A stretch of 64,000 bases of DNA from Chrysoperla carnea. Lineage: Eukaryota > Arthropoda > Insecta > Neuroptera > Chrysopidae. The translations under genes were made by a program, and so were the position numbers. Below, piece by piece: positions 49,750 to 59,710 of the stretch (position 1 is the stretch's first letter; every line of letters begins with the position of its first letter). The stretch lies in NCBI RefSeq assembly GCF_905475395.1, contig NC_058342.1, forward strand, positions 31,330,140-31,394,139, in the 5' to 3' direction. Under the pieces are notes generated by a model. It was not told where the DNA came from. It saw only the letters and a program-made list of their open reading frames with translations, and ran no database searches.

Positions 49750-52700
49750 TTAGTTATCGAAAATCAATTTCGATTCAATCCATTCAATATACTCGGAAAC
49801 TCTTAAATAAATTCCTGGATGTTTAGGATCAGCACAATTAAATCCAGACGAAACGATTCCAATTTGATAGAATATTGTTTCATTACTGTCAGCATCTAAT
49901 TGTGGTAATAATAACGGTCCACCTGAATCTCCTGAACACGAATCCTTTAATCCTTTTTGGTATCCAGCACATAATAAGGTTCGATCAAAGTTAATAGTCC
50001 CATTATATTTGAGTTCACAAATTGAATTTGAGATTATAGGAATTTGTAGTCCTTGTAGAATTTCACTTGATTCTGTAGAGCCTAAAAAAAAAACTCATCA
50101 AAGTTGTTACATCTTGGAAGCTGATGATAATTGAGTATATACTTCAGGGTCCACGGAGCAATTTTGGTTAAATTCATGTTTTTGAGTTGAAATATAATTT
50201 CGAGGTTAGCAAATCGAGGTAAAAGATACGGGGTGTGCAGGGTGTACAAGATAATAACAAAAACAAGTGAAAACAAACAATTAACTGAGTTAATTGTTGA
50301 AATACCCTGTATAGAAAATTTTGAATGTCAGTGCTTGCATTATATTATACCATGTATATTTGAAATATATCATAGTATATTAATTTTAGTTCCAAGTTAG
50401 TAACGCTTAAAAATACTCATGCTACGAACAAAATTTTAGTAAAGGTGTTCATAAAATCACCAAATTAGTTCAATTTCCGGTTGTCCGTCCATCTGTCCAT
50501 CTATCTGTGGGCAAGATAACTCAAAAACGAAAAGAGATATTAAGCGGAAATTTTGATTACGTGATTAGGACGTAAAAAGTGAGATCGAGTTCATAAATGA
50601 GCAGCATGGGTCAATTGGGTCTTGTAAACCCAATACCCAAATGACTTATGTTGCTCATTTACGAACTTAGCCCCACTTTTGACGTTCTGAGCACGCTATA
50701 AAAATTGTAGCTTGATATCTCGGTTCGTTTTTGAGTTATCGTGCTCACAGACAGACGGACAACCAAAATTTATTAAGAATATGATTGACATTTCGTTTAT
50801 CGACTAATTTCATGATGTTAACAAATTGTGAACTTCAACATGTAGTTTCCATGCCACCCTGCGCGCGCACCATAAAAATTATTTCATAACGCGCCTAAAA
50901 AAAGTATAACTTAAAAAAAAGAAGATTTTAGGCTTTGAAACTCGGCAAGGCAATTGTCTTTTATGTGACAACAGCTTCCGGAGGCTACATTTAATGGGCA
51001 TACCATAATTATGTCATTAAATTTAAAAGTAAAATTTACCAAGTTTCGTAACACCCCAACCAGATACAATTGGATAGTATCGTACAAATGATTGATTTTT
51101 CCATTTTGGATCTGTTGGTAAACATACAGGACCCACTAATGGACCTAAATTATCCATATCAAAGTCAATTTTTAATATTGCAATATCATGTTTGTATAAT
51201 CCAGATCGAAAATTTTCATGCACATACGATTCAAGTATTTCACCTTCCCAATAATCCCAATCTTTTTTTATATCTGATACACCAATTCGAATGTATTTTC
51301 TGTAAATGTAAAATTTGTTATAAAATTTTTTTCCCATTTTACAAATTTTTTGATAACTACAAATTACAATTAAATATTGGAGTCCGATATAAAGTTTAAG
51401 CAAAATGTATGAACATGGGTGATATTTGGTAACCCTGTGGATCAAAAATTCTTGTTTTGTTCTCCTTGGGCCAAAAGTTGGATATGCTCATGTATATGAA
51501 GGTGATATTTAGACAATTGTGGTTGTAGATTTTTCAAATTTTGCCAATCGGTTTGGGTTGGAAGACTTTATAGTTTGATCGATGGCCATTTTCAGTAATT
51601 TGTAAATGTAATTTGTAATTTTAATCGAGGAAATAAAACCGAAAAAACAATCTAAGCCAGAGATCGACTTCTCGTCAGATTTTTATAAGACCCGCTGGAA
51701 AAAGCTTGTATTTGTTTTCAAAATATGATTCGCAGCATCAGCTAGTTCGATAGCTTCGCCAGGAATCAGGTTTTCTGTTTGAAGTACTCGACTCAAAGAA
51801 AAAGTCAAAGAATGTGCTGAGTTCAAAATATGCATGGATATTGGATATCTGATTCGTCTCTGGAAATGCGTCTCATAAATGGATGCATTTACAGGACTAT
51901 ATTGTTTGTTCAAAATTAATATGGACAGATTCTCAATGGGAACGGTTTTGACGCTCAAAACCCCACTCTTGCGCACGGACCTGCTTTATTTCCTTGACTA
52001 TTTCATGTTAGATTCAAACAAATCGTACAATTCTGGTTGATTAAATACGCAATGCGCAGCTGTAAGCACGTGTCTCTTCGTAATAATAGTACCCCCACAA
52101 GACCATTGAATTTCATTGGCTGTTGAATTTTCATATCCTAGTGCAACCATCCATGGGAATTGTCCTTTTTTAATGTCATAACCACCGATAATTCTTGGTA
52201 ACGTTTGTTGACTTGCGGATGTTCCACATTCTGTTGGTAAATTTGATCTTGTTGTAATTCTTGGAGCTATTGTAGTCGATGTAGTCGTCGATGTTGGTAT
52301 CAATGGCTGGGACTGGTTTACAGAAATGGGACAACAAACTAACGGTACTTTATAGGAAAATCCACAAGTGTATTTTCGAAGTTCGGCCAACTGTGGTGTG
52401 TAACGATACTGTGCTGATAGCAAAATCTGCATTAATGGCGGACACAGTTTAATTGGAATACATGTACCATTCTCGTTTTTTGGTGTTACACAGTTATCGC
52501 ATGCTCCTGGAGCTAAAAAAGTATAGAAACAAGTGAAAACAAACAATTGACTGAGTTATTTTTGAACTACTCTGTTTTAGAAAGTGTTGAATGTCAATGC
52601 TTGCATTATTTTTTATAAATTAAAAAACCAACACAATTCTAGAAATGGCGGCCTTTGAAGCTTAACACCAAAGTTTTCAAAGGCATCGAAAGCTTGTTTA

Positions 52701-54069
52701 TTTCGTTTATTTATATTGATCTTTATATGAGCTTTTAAGATCGAGCTATCCACAGACAAAGCAAAATAGACATTGGGATTTCTATGCTAAGGTAAATGTA
52801 CAATATTATGGGGTAGTACGTTATTCCGGGTGTTTTATTTTGATAAAAAAATAAGAAAAACTGATTAAACTTTTAATTTAAAAAAAAAAACAGAGCCTCT
52901 AGAACTAAAATATGAGCAAAAAAATTGACATTTTGAACAAACCTAATCACAATTAAATTCTCATACCGATCGAAAAAGTGATCGATTAGTTTTAACATGA
53001 TTTTTTTTACAAATATATTCTTTGTTTACGTAAGAGGTGACAGTGATGGATTCTTAAGTTTTTGGATTTTTTTTATAGATTTTAAGTTTTTTTAGTTTAC
53101 TGGCAAGTTTATCATATTTAAATATGTAAAAATATTGATTGGAATGAATAAATAAATCGTTATTAAAGCCTTTTCAAACTATTCTAATTAATTATTTTCT
53201 GTAAATTATGAAAATGCGCAAAGTTGCAATTCCGGGAATATGGCATTGTAAAACAGAAAATTGAAACTTGACTTATATTTTGTTATTTGAATTGGTTTTC
53301 GATGATTATTTACAAAATAACTTTTATTATTATTAAAATAATCAGTAAAGTAACAGTTTCTATTAAATTAATTAATTTAATATCGATAATATTTATAATA
53401 CCTGTGATTTATTACCATTAGTAAGTATTCAGCAATATAATACCTTTGATAATTTTATGATAATCAATCAAATTTTAAATTATTGGAAACATAATTATTT
53501 GAAAACATTAAACAAAACAATTTTTTTAATTTATCTATGTTAAGTGTGTATCCCGGAATAGGGTATTCCACTATTTTTGAAAAAGTACTTCAAAATGTTG
53601 ATTTTGCTAATATAAAGCCACCAAAAATACGTCATATGGGTATCACTATACGAAATAACACAAATAAGTTTGACAGATATATTCATAGACATCTGATTAT
53701 AATAAATATAAATACTTATTATCTATGTTTATATTATACCCAGCTGTCTACACTGAACTAACTGATGGTCTATGACTCATACCGCTATGACATCACAGCA
53801 GAGCTTACCCGCGTTTTAAAACAGTTTAAAAATTACGATTTTTAATTTTAATATTTTAAAAGAAAAATGTGCTTTTATGACTCGAAATCAGAATATTTAA
53901 GTATATTTTTACATAAATTTTTTTCAAATTTCATTGTTTATTTTTGACTAACGATAATACCCTATTATAGCACCCACTTTAAATACAAGTCTATTGATTT
54001 ATTGATGAAGCTTTATAATGATCACTTACATATTTTAGAGAGCGCACAAAACATTAACAACAAAAACAT
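49750..54069 (-). CDS. CLIP-domain serine protease, trypsin-like, catalytic
   Basis: Four exons (54069-54030, 52512-52020, 51299-51040, 50081-49750) join in frame to 374 residues. Exon 1 (40 nt) encodes a hydrophobic signal peptide, MFLLLMFCALSKI. A CLIP domain follows (about 18-75, CVTPKNENGTC ... VPLVCCP), then a Ser/Thr-Pro linker and the activation site LPR-IIGG (cleavage after Arg120). The triad is intact: His167 (VLTAAHC), Asp216 (KHDIAIL), Ser317 (GDSGGP). Asp311 in KDSCSGDSGG predicts cleavage after Arg or Lys. Such secreted zymogens act in haemolymph cascades that lead to melanisation or Toll activation. The exon 2 end could also be 52029 (same phase, three residues shorter). A related but inactive gene lies upstream on the same strand. 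Confidence 0.92.
50264..50770. repeat. Dispersed repeats in protease intron 3, head to head
   Basis: 50264-50330 is a CAATTGTTTG-family end (AACAAACAATTAACTGAGTT). 50345-50560 is a minus copy of the TTGGGACTAAACTTAGTATA family, and 50610-50770 a plus copy (TTGCTCATTTACGAACTTAG, GAGCACGCTATAAAAATTG). The two copies face each other and can fold back. Confidence 0.65.
51683..51976 (-). other. Unrecognised 97-codon open frame in protease intron 2
   Basis: Encodes a non-repetitive sequence with ordinary composition (for example VPIENLSILILNKQYSPVNA and GEAIELADAANHILK). It has no protease feature, no signal peptide and no splice fit to the surrounding gene. It could be a remnant of a mobile-element protein or of another gene. 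I do not recognise it. Confidence 0.3.
52530..52615 (-). repeat. CAATTGTTTG-family end beside the protease exon 2 acceptor
   Basis: AAACAAGTGAAAACAAACAA and TTGACTGAGTTATTTTTGAA match the family at 50264, 29440 and 7081. On the gene strand it reads TTGTTTGTTTTCACTTGTTT and ends about 15 nt before the acceptor TAG at 52513-52515. Confidence 0.65.
53557..53966. mobile_element. MITE-like element with AATAGGGTATT ends, copy 2
   Basis: Starts AATAGGGTATTCCACTATTT and ends ACGATAATACCCTATT. It is the reverse complement of 3226-3748 with about 110 bp less. It lies in protease intron 1. The plus-strand open frame inside it (53537-53761) is chance. Confidence 0.7.
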
Positions 54070-54469
54070 TTTTTTTAAAATCTGATCTGAACTCTTCAGT
54101 GTTTCATTAGTTTTAATTAATATGCTTCGAGCTTTTATATACCCACAACAAAATAAGTACTGGTCATACAAGTACCTACGCAAAACTACATTAATGAATA
54201 CGACATACGAGAGATGGTCTTTATTTGATACCTGTAACGCTGTAACGATTCACTCGAACCCGTTTTAGCTTCTAATTATTTTGCTATTGTTTAAATTTTA
54301 CCTCTGTATATTTATGGAGTAATCGTACAGATTAAACTCAACTATAAACATTTTACCAAAAAACGTGTGTTTACTTTGCTCAAAGCTTTAGGACGAGCTG
54401 AATCCTTCAAATTGTTCTATTATATCACGTTTATGGAGAATTTCGACTCTACATATAGAAAAAATTCTC

Positions 54470-54789
54470 GAAGTCATGTTAGGTTAGGTTAGGTTAGGTT
54501 ATATTGGCTGTCCACGAAGGACACACTTAGGCTATAGAGCTCATTGTGATACCATATATATGTGTTTTACCACCTTTCCACTGATAATTTCATTTATCAG
54601 CTCCTCAATTATTTTCAGAGGCTGAGTGCACCTCCTTCATGCATATACCATGCACTACACCAGCCCATTACAATTATTAATTGAATTAATTTTGTTGCGA
54701 TGGCGGGAATCGAACCCACTACCCTAAGCCTACGGCGGACGGATTTGGTTATGCCTTAACCAACTGAGCTAACAGCAGAAGTCATGTTA
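54470..54789 (-). mobile_element. tRNA-derived SINE with 12-bp target duplication
   Basis: On the minus strand the head reads TTAGCTCAGTTGGTTAAGGC (A box) and, about 45 nt on, GTGGGTTCGATTCCCGCC (B box), a canonical tRNA-like Pol III promoter. The 3' end is a run of AACCT repeats, which is TTAGG on the plus strand at 54481-54501. GAAGTCATGTTA flanks both sides (54470-54481 and 54778-54789) as a perfect target-site duplication. Confidence 0.9.
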
Positions 54790-55998
54790 CACCGGTAATT
54801 TTGGAGCCAGCTGCCTAGACTGACCCCCCCCCCCTCTAACTTAATCTGTAGAGCAGGCATGGGCAAATGGGACTTACAGAAGTCGGACTCCTTACTTAAA
54901 AATACGAGTAAGATAGTGACAACCTAACCAATGGCAACCTAAAATACGAGTAAGACAGAGAGAAAAGAATTTTTTTCAACCTATATCATTACTATTAGAG
55001 AAACTGAGATAGGTAGAAGAGTCGTATACTTATCTCCTCCTCTATGAGTAATGCGGACTTGGATAAAGAGACACACTATAAAGTTTGTGACACACAATAA
55101 AGTTATAACAATGGTGACTTTGTAAGAACTTCTTACATTTTAATGCTGGAATAAGGAGAAGAAATAAAAACAACCATTTGACCGTGACGTCTTTAAATCC
55201 TGGGGGTAACTGGGGGTAACTTTCTGGGGGTAACTGGTTGTTTGTGTAACCAAAGTAATATGTACGAGATGGTAACTATGGATCTCACTGATCTTGTATA
55301 CGATTAATAAGAAACAAGAATCACCAGCTCGTTATAACTTCGACTTAAAATAACTCGCCCGTGCCTGATGTAGAAGTCTCTACGGCTGAGGAAATCGTGT
55401 ATCTAAAGATTTTTTATTTCTAAAATATAAATAATATTTGATATTGAACGTGTAAGTATATGGAAGTCGTATGATTATTTCACACCATATTTTTCAAACA
55501 ATTTCATTGTTATTTAAATTATTAATTAAATCATTAGTCACTCGTTTTTTAAGTATTGGAAATTCTCTGTAATTAATCAATCAGCTCTCAGTTCAGATGT
55601 ATACTTATTAATTTTATTGTTTTAAATACCTACGTATTTTGTTTTCAACTCCAGAATACCTGCATTTATTACAGCACAGTATGGGGTGGAATTTCATATA
55701 TTTGCATCTTCTATGTTTAACTTTAATAGAATTGTTCTTTTAGTGAATTTTTAGGGTTCCGTACCCGAAGGGTAAACAATTAAATGAAAACTACTCGTCC
55801 AAACGTACAAAACTTATTTAATTATTAAGTAAATTGACTCAAAAAAAATAAATTATCGATTTATTTGATGATTGGGCGAATAATTCCTCAGAAGAAGAAT
55901 ATCTCTAATCGTTTAATGGTTAATTGAGTTTCTTGGGTCAAATTACCCTACAAAATGAGTTATATCCAAATCGGAAACAAAATTCTTTTATTATTTTG
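54790..55998. other. Intergenic DNA
   Basis: No gene recognised. Contains a run of 13 C at about 54822 and a thrice-repeated GGGGGTAACT near 55201-55231. GGGTTCCGTACCCGAAGGGTA at 55754 is a motif I know as the start of widespread insect repeats; that link is from memory. Confidence 0.5.
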
Positions 55999-56530
55999 TC
56001 CCAAAAAACGCAAAAGTGTGGTGTATTTAACGATTTAGCGAATGATTTCTGAGATATCGTTTATGTCGAGGCTATTTTAGGTGATTTCTCAAAAGCTATG
56101 CGTCCAATCGTCAAATAAATCCGTTTTTTGAAATTTTTGGGTCAAATATACATTATATACTTAGTTTAATGAAATTCCTAAACGAAAAATAATTTTCGAT
56201 TTTTTCGATTTTTTCAAAGGGGTACCCCTTAAAAAATTTGAAAAAAATCGAGAAAAAAGTTGTGTTTCTGATTTCGACAAAACTTCGTATTTAAGGTTAT
56301 TTTGACCCAAAAAATGCAAAAATGTGGTATATTTATCGATTTGGCGAATCATTTCTGAGATATCGCTCATTTTGAGTCGATTTCAGGCGCTTTCTCAAAA
56401 GCTATGCGTCCAATCGTCGAATGGACCCGATTTTTGAAATTTTTGGGTCAAATATACCTTATAAACTTAGTTTAATCAAATTCCTAAACGAAAAATAATT
56501 TTCGATTTTTTCAAAGGGGTTTTTTGTTTC
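55999..56530. repeat. Tandem duplication, period about 304 bp
   Basis: CCCAAAAAACGCAAAAGTGTGG at 56001 and CCCAAAAAATGCAAAAATGTGG at 56305 start two units. Both share TTCTGAGATATCG, CAAAAGCTATGCGTCCAATC, TTTTTGGGTCAAATATAC and CCTAAACGAAAAATAATTTT. The open frames here (56161-56370 and 56476-56688) are repeat-derived. Confidence 0.7.
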
Positions 56531-56649
56531 CGATTTGGATAAAACTTTAGATAAAATTTTAAAATCGGACTAATTACAATAACTTTTCTGTAGACTGTGA
56601 AGTTAAAACAATATTTCTCGATTTCAGAAACTTCTGAACCATAGCGATG

Positions 56650-56893
56650 TCTTTTGTACGTAGCTCTTGCGAGAAAATTATTTTCCAATGGAAATGTTGG
56701 ATAGTGGATTCTAAAAATAACTCATACTATCTTAAATATGCCTGGGAATTTCTCTGATAGGTGGAAAATATTTAACGCCTACGGATTAATTTATCAGGAC
56801 ATACGACAAAAATAGAATAAATCATGTAGAGTCTTCGTTTTCTCTTGCAAGAAAAATAGTTTCATATGAAAATGTTGGACAGTGAATCCTAAA

Positions 56894-56924
<31 letters not shown>

Positions 56925-57372
56925 GGGTTTAACCTCCGTTTCTCTGACATATACGCCTATAACAGAGGCCACCCACATCATTATATGTTAATCTTTATTT
57001 ATTTAATTACAAACATATTTACAATTACATTTTCATGTGGGTGGAGTCGGTTACTTCGTTCTTATCCAAGCGACGACAATGTGATCAATTCTGCACTCCC
57101 ATTAATTATAAATTGTTCACACTTCCGCTGCCTGGATTCGAACCCGCAACCTAAGTCTAAATCGACAAACAGTCGAAGACAAACGCCTGAGACCGATCGG
57201 CCATTTAGGCTCTTGCAAGAAAAATAATTTCATATGGAAATGTTGGACAGTGAATCCTAAAAATAACTCATACTACCTTAAATATGTGTCGGAAATTTGC
57301 TGTAGTTGGAAAATATTTAACGCCTACGGATTACTTTATTAGGACATGCGAAAGAAATATAACAAATCATGT
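56650..57372. repeat. Tandem repeat of about 190 bp, interrupted by a SINE
   Basis: Units share TCTTGCRAGAAAAWTA, GGAAATGTTGGA, AGTGRATCCTAAAAATAA, GAAAATATTTAACGCCTACG and GACATRCGA. The second unit is cut by the SINE at 56895-57212, and about 57 bp of it (CTTGCAAGAAAAATA ... CCTAAAAATAA) appears on both sides. Confidence 0.65.
56895..57212 (-). mobile_element. tRNA-derived SINE, fuller copy
   Basis: On the minus strand the head reads AAATGGCCGATCGGTCTCAG (A-box region) and then GCGGGTTCGAATCCAGGCAG (B box). The body contains CACATGAAAATG and AAATAAAGATTAACAT. The tail is (ATT)n, seen as AATAATAATAAT at 56896-56924. A shortened copy lies at 7400-7620. Confidence 0.8.
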
Positions 57373-57416
57373 AAAGGAACTGTATTTTTATGTTATTTAT
57401 TTTACAAATTTTAAAC

Positions 57417-59710
57417 TTAAATATACAAATTCGATTCGATCCAATCGACATATTTATAAACTCTGGTGAACACATTTGGTAATTGATTCGATGAATTACA
57501 GTTAAAACTGTATGATGATATTCCAATTGCATAGTATTTGTCGGATTGGTCATTCGGTTGCGATTGTGTTAACATTAGCGGACTACCTGTAATACTCTGA
57601 CACGATGATTCAATATTCGAGCACAAAGTATTGTCGTTAATTTTGGCTGCTTTGATAACTTCGTAGAATTGAGCACATTGTTTTGTGGGTATTATTGTGA
57701 TTTCACGGGAACTTAAATCCGAATCTAAAAAAGGGTAATATCAAAAATTTTAACATTGAATGGGACTAACGGATACTGCAGTTCGCTATCGGCACTTTTT
57801 GATATTGAATTTACCGTGTCATTCCAGTAAGAATAACGAAATTATTTGAGTTACAATCACTTTGTATGAAAAAACTTTGAGTTTGATAAATTTAATGAAA
57901 AAAAAAATCTTTTTTAACGGCAAATATGAATCACAAATATTTAATTATATTATTAGCATATCTTCGCCTTCAATTAAAAAAAAATCCGTACTTTATTGCA
58001 CTAACACTCACATTAAACGTAAATTGAATAACACGGTAAATCGAGAGCAACAACAATAATAACTTGCATTGGTAAGAGCAGGTAGACTGTGGCTTACAAA
58101 ACAGGCGGGGGACGAGGTTAAGATAATTCAAGTGACCTGTTTGTGATGGAGTGGTTATCTAACTACACCAAAAGACAACTTTCTATGCAAAACAAAAGAG
58201 TTTTCTCACTTTTGTCCGGATATTTGGTATAAATACTCCACTGTACAACACAGTCTAAGTAGGCGAAATATTAAGCGGTCATAATTGACTTCTACGCTTT
58301 TATAGATATTTCGACCTATCAGCATATATTACTTTAACCTTACCCCATTTATGTGCAACAGTTGGCTTAACTTGTCGATTAAATTCCATATTTGGAAGTT
58401 TTGGTAGACATATAGGAATTGGATCTTCATCAGATTGTGACCATTCGACCAACAGTATTGCAATATCATTTTTATGGCTAAGTTTGTTGTACTCTTCATG
58501 AACGATTTGTTTTTTGATAATACCTTCATTTGCGAAATTATCCGAATCGAACGAATTTGCGCGAACCTTAAATCTGTTAATTAAAAAAAAAATATACACT
58601 TTTGTTACACATGAGACCACATTTCTTCAATGAAACGTTTTTGGGAAAAATGATTCTTATGAAACTTATTATGTTCGGAGATAATTCACAGTTCCTAACT
58701 TAGAATTAGCTAGAGAACTGTTATGCCCTGTTATATATGAAGTATATATCAAGGTATATTAATTTAAGTCCCAAGTTTGTAACGCTTAGAAAGGAACAAA
58801 ATTTTGGTAAAGGTATAATAGAGGTGTCCGCCTGTCTATCCACAAGATTACTTAAAAATGAAAATCGATTGTGTCTTGGGTCTGTAGGACTCATCTTGTA
58901 AACTTTTGTTCGAAACATTTTTTTGTAAACATCACTGTTTATCGCAAGTGCGCATATTAGAACAAAGCTTTGCTGTCCATTTTCTCCAAAACTATAAAAG
59001 ATAGGGATTTGAAAATTTGCAGGAAGCAAAATTTTCGCCATAATTGTGTTGGTTTTCTTTAAGCTTTTCTAATTTATTAAAAACGATATTCAACCAATCC
59101 TATACAGAGTAGTTCAACAATTAACTAAGCCAATTGTTTGTTTCATTTGTGAAAATGGTACGAACAAAACTTTTGTAAGAAATATTTTTACGAAAATTGA
59201 CTCGAAAATCGATTAAGTAGAAATCAGTAGAATATTTATTTCCAAAAACGTTTCATTGAAGAAATAGTTAATTTGCTTGTTTGTAGCATCCTGTAAAGGA
59301 ACCTCAATATATTCTGACAACTTACAAATCATTACGTGCTCGAACACAGTAGGCACTAGTCAAAACATGCACCTTCGTAACAAGTGTACCAGCACAAAGC
59401 CACTGAATTTCATCATGATTTTCTTGACGTCCATAACCCAATGACACAATCCATGGATATTCTTGTTCAGTATCTTCATCAAATTGTCCACAATTTGTGG
59501 AAAGCTTTAATTTATTGACATCCTCCACATCTTCTGGACAACATACAATTGGTACGGTATTATTGTAACCGCATATCGATTGAGTTAAATAATCACGATT
59601 TTCTGGTTTTTCTCTGATCGATCGTAACATGTTACGTAATGACGGGCATTTATGTATTGTAATACATACTCCTGGATCAAGAGATGGTGTCTCACAAAAT
59701 TGATCTTCCC
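57417..59710 (-). CDS. CLIP-domain serine protease homolog, inactive
   Basis: Three exons (59710-59326, 58573-58344, 57724-57417) join in frame to 307 codons. The signal-peptide exon was not found; the first exon seen starts in the phase expected after one. The CLIP domain (FCETPSLDPGVCITIHKC ... VPIVCCP) is followed by a short linker and a protease-like domain (NHDEIQWLCAGTLVTKVHVL). The triad is broken: the His position is Tyr (LTSAYC) and the Ser motif GDSGGP reads SITGSP with Thr for Ser. Only Asp (HKNDIAIL) remains. The usual RIIGG activation site is missing, and the pocket Asp of DSC is Ser (SSCQ). Exon phases equal those of the active protease at 49750-54069, so they are tandem duplicates. 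Inactive CLIP homologs serve as cofactors of prophenoloxidase-activating proteases; that role here is inferred. Confidence 0.9.
58720..58950 (-). repeat. Dispersed repeat (TTGGGACTAAACTTAGTATA family) in the protease-homolog intron
   Basis: TATCAAGGTATATTAATTTA, GTCCCAAGTTTGTAACGCTT and GGACTCATCTTGTAAAC follow the family order. A CAATTGTTTG-family end follows at about 59100-59150. Confidence 0.6.

Noticed and set aside
54700-54777. A functional tRNA gene
   Set aside because: A and B boxes are present but the acceptor stem and cloverleaf are not. The TSD and repeat tail show it is a SINE.
55754-55775. GGGTTCCGTACCCGAAGGGTA as an intact element terminus
   Set aside because: The motif is familiar from insect repeats, but no matching second end could be found, so I did not call an element.
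57120-57212. A second tRNA gene
   Set aside because: B box and A box are tRNA-like, but the head is fused to a repeated body found again at 7.4 kb; it is a SINE.
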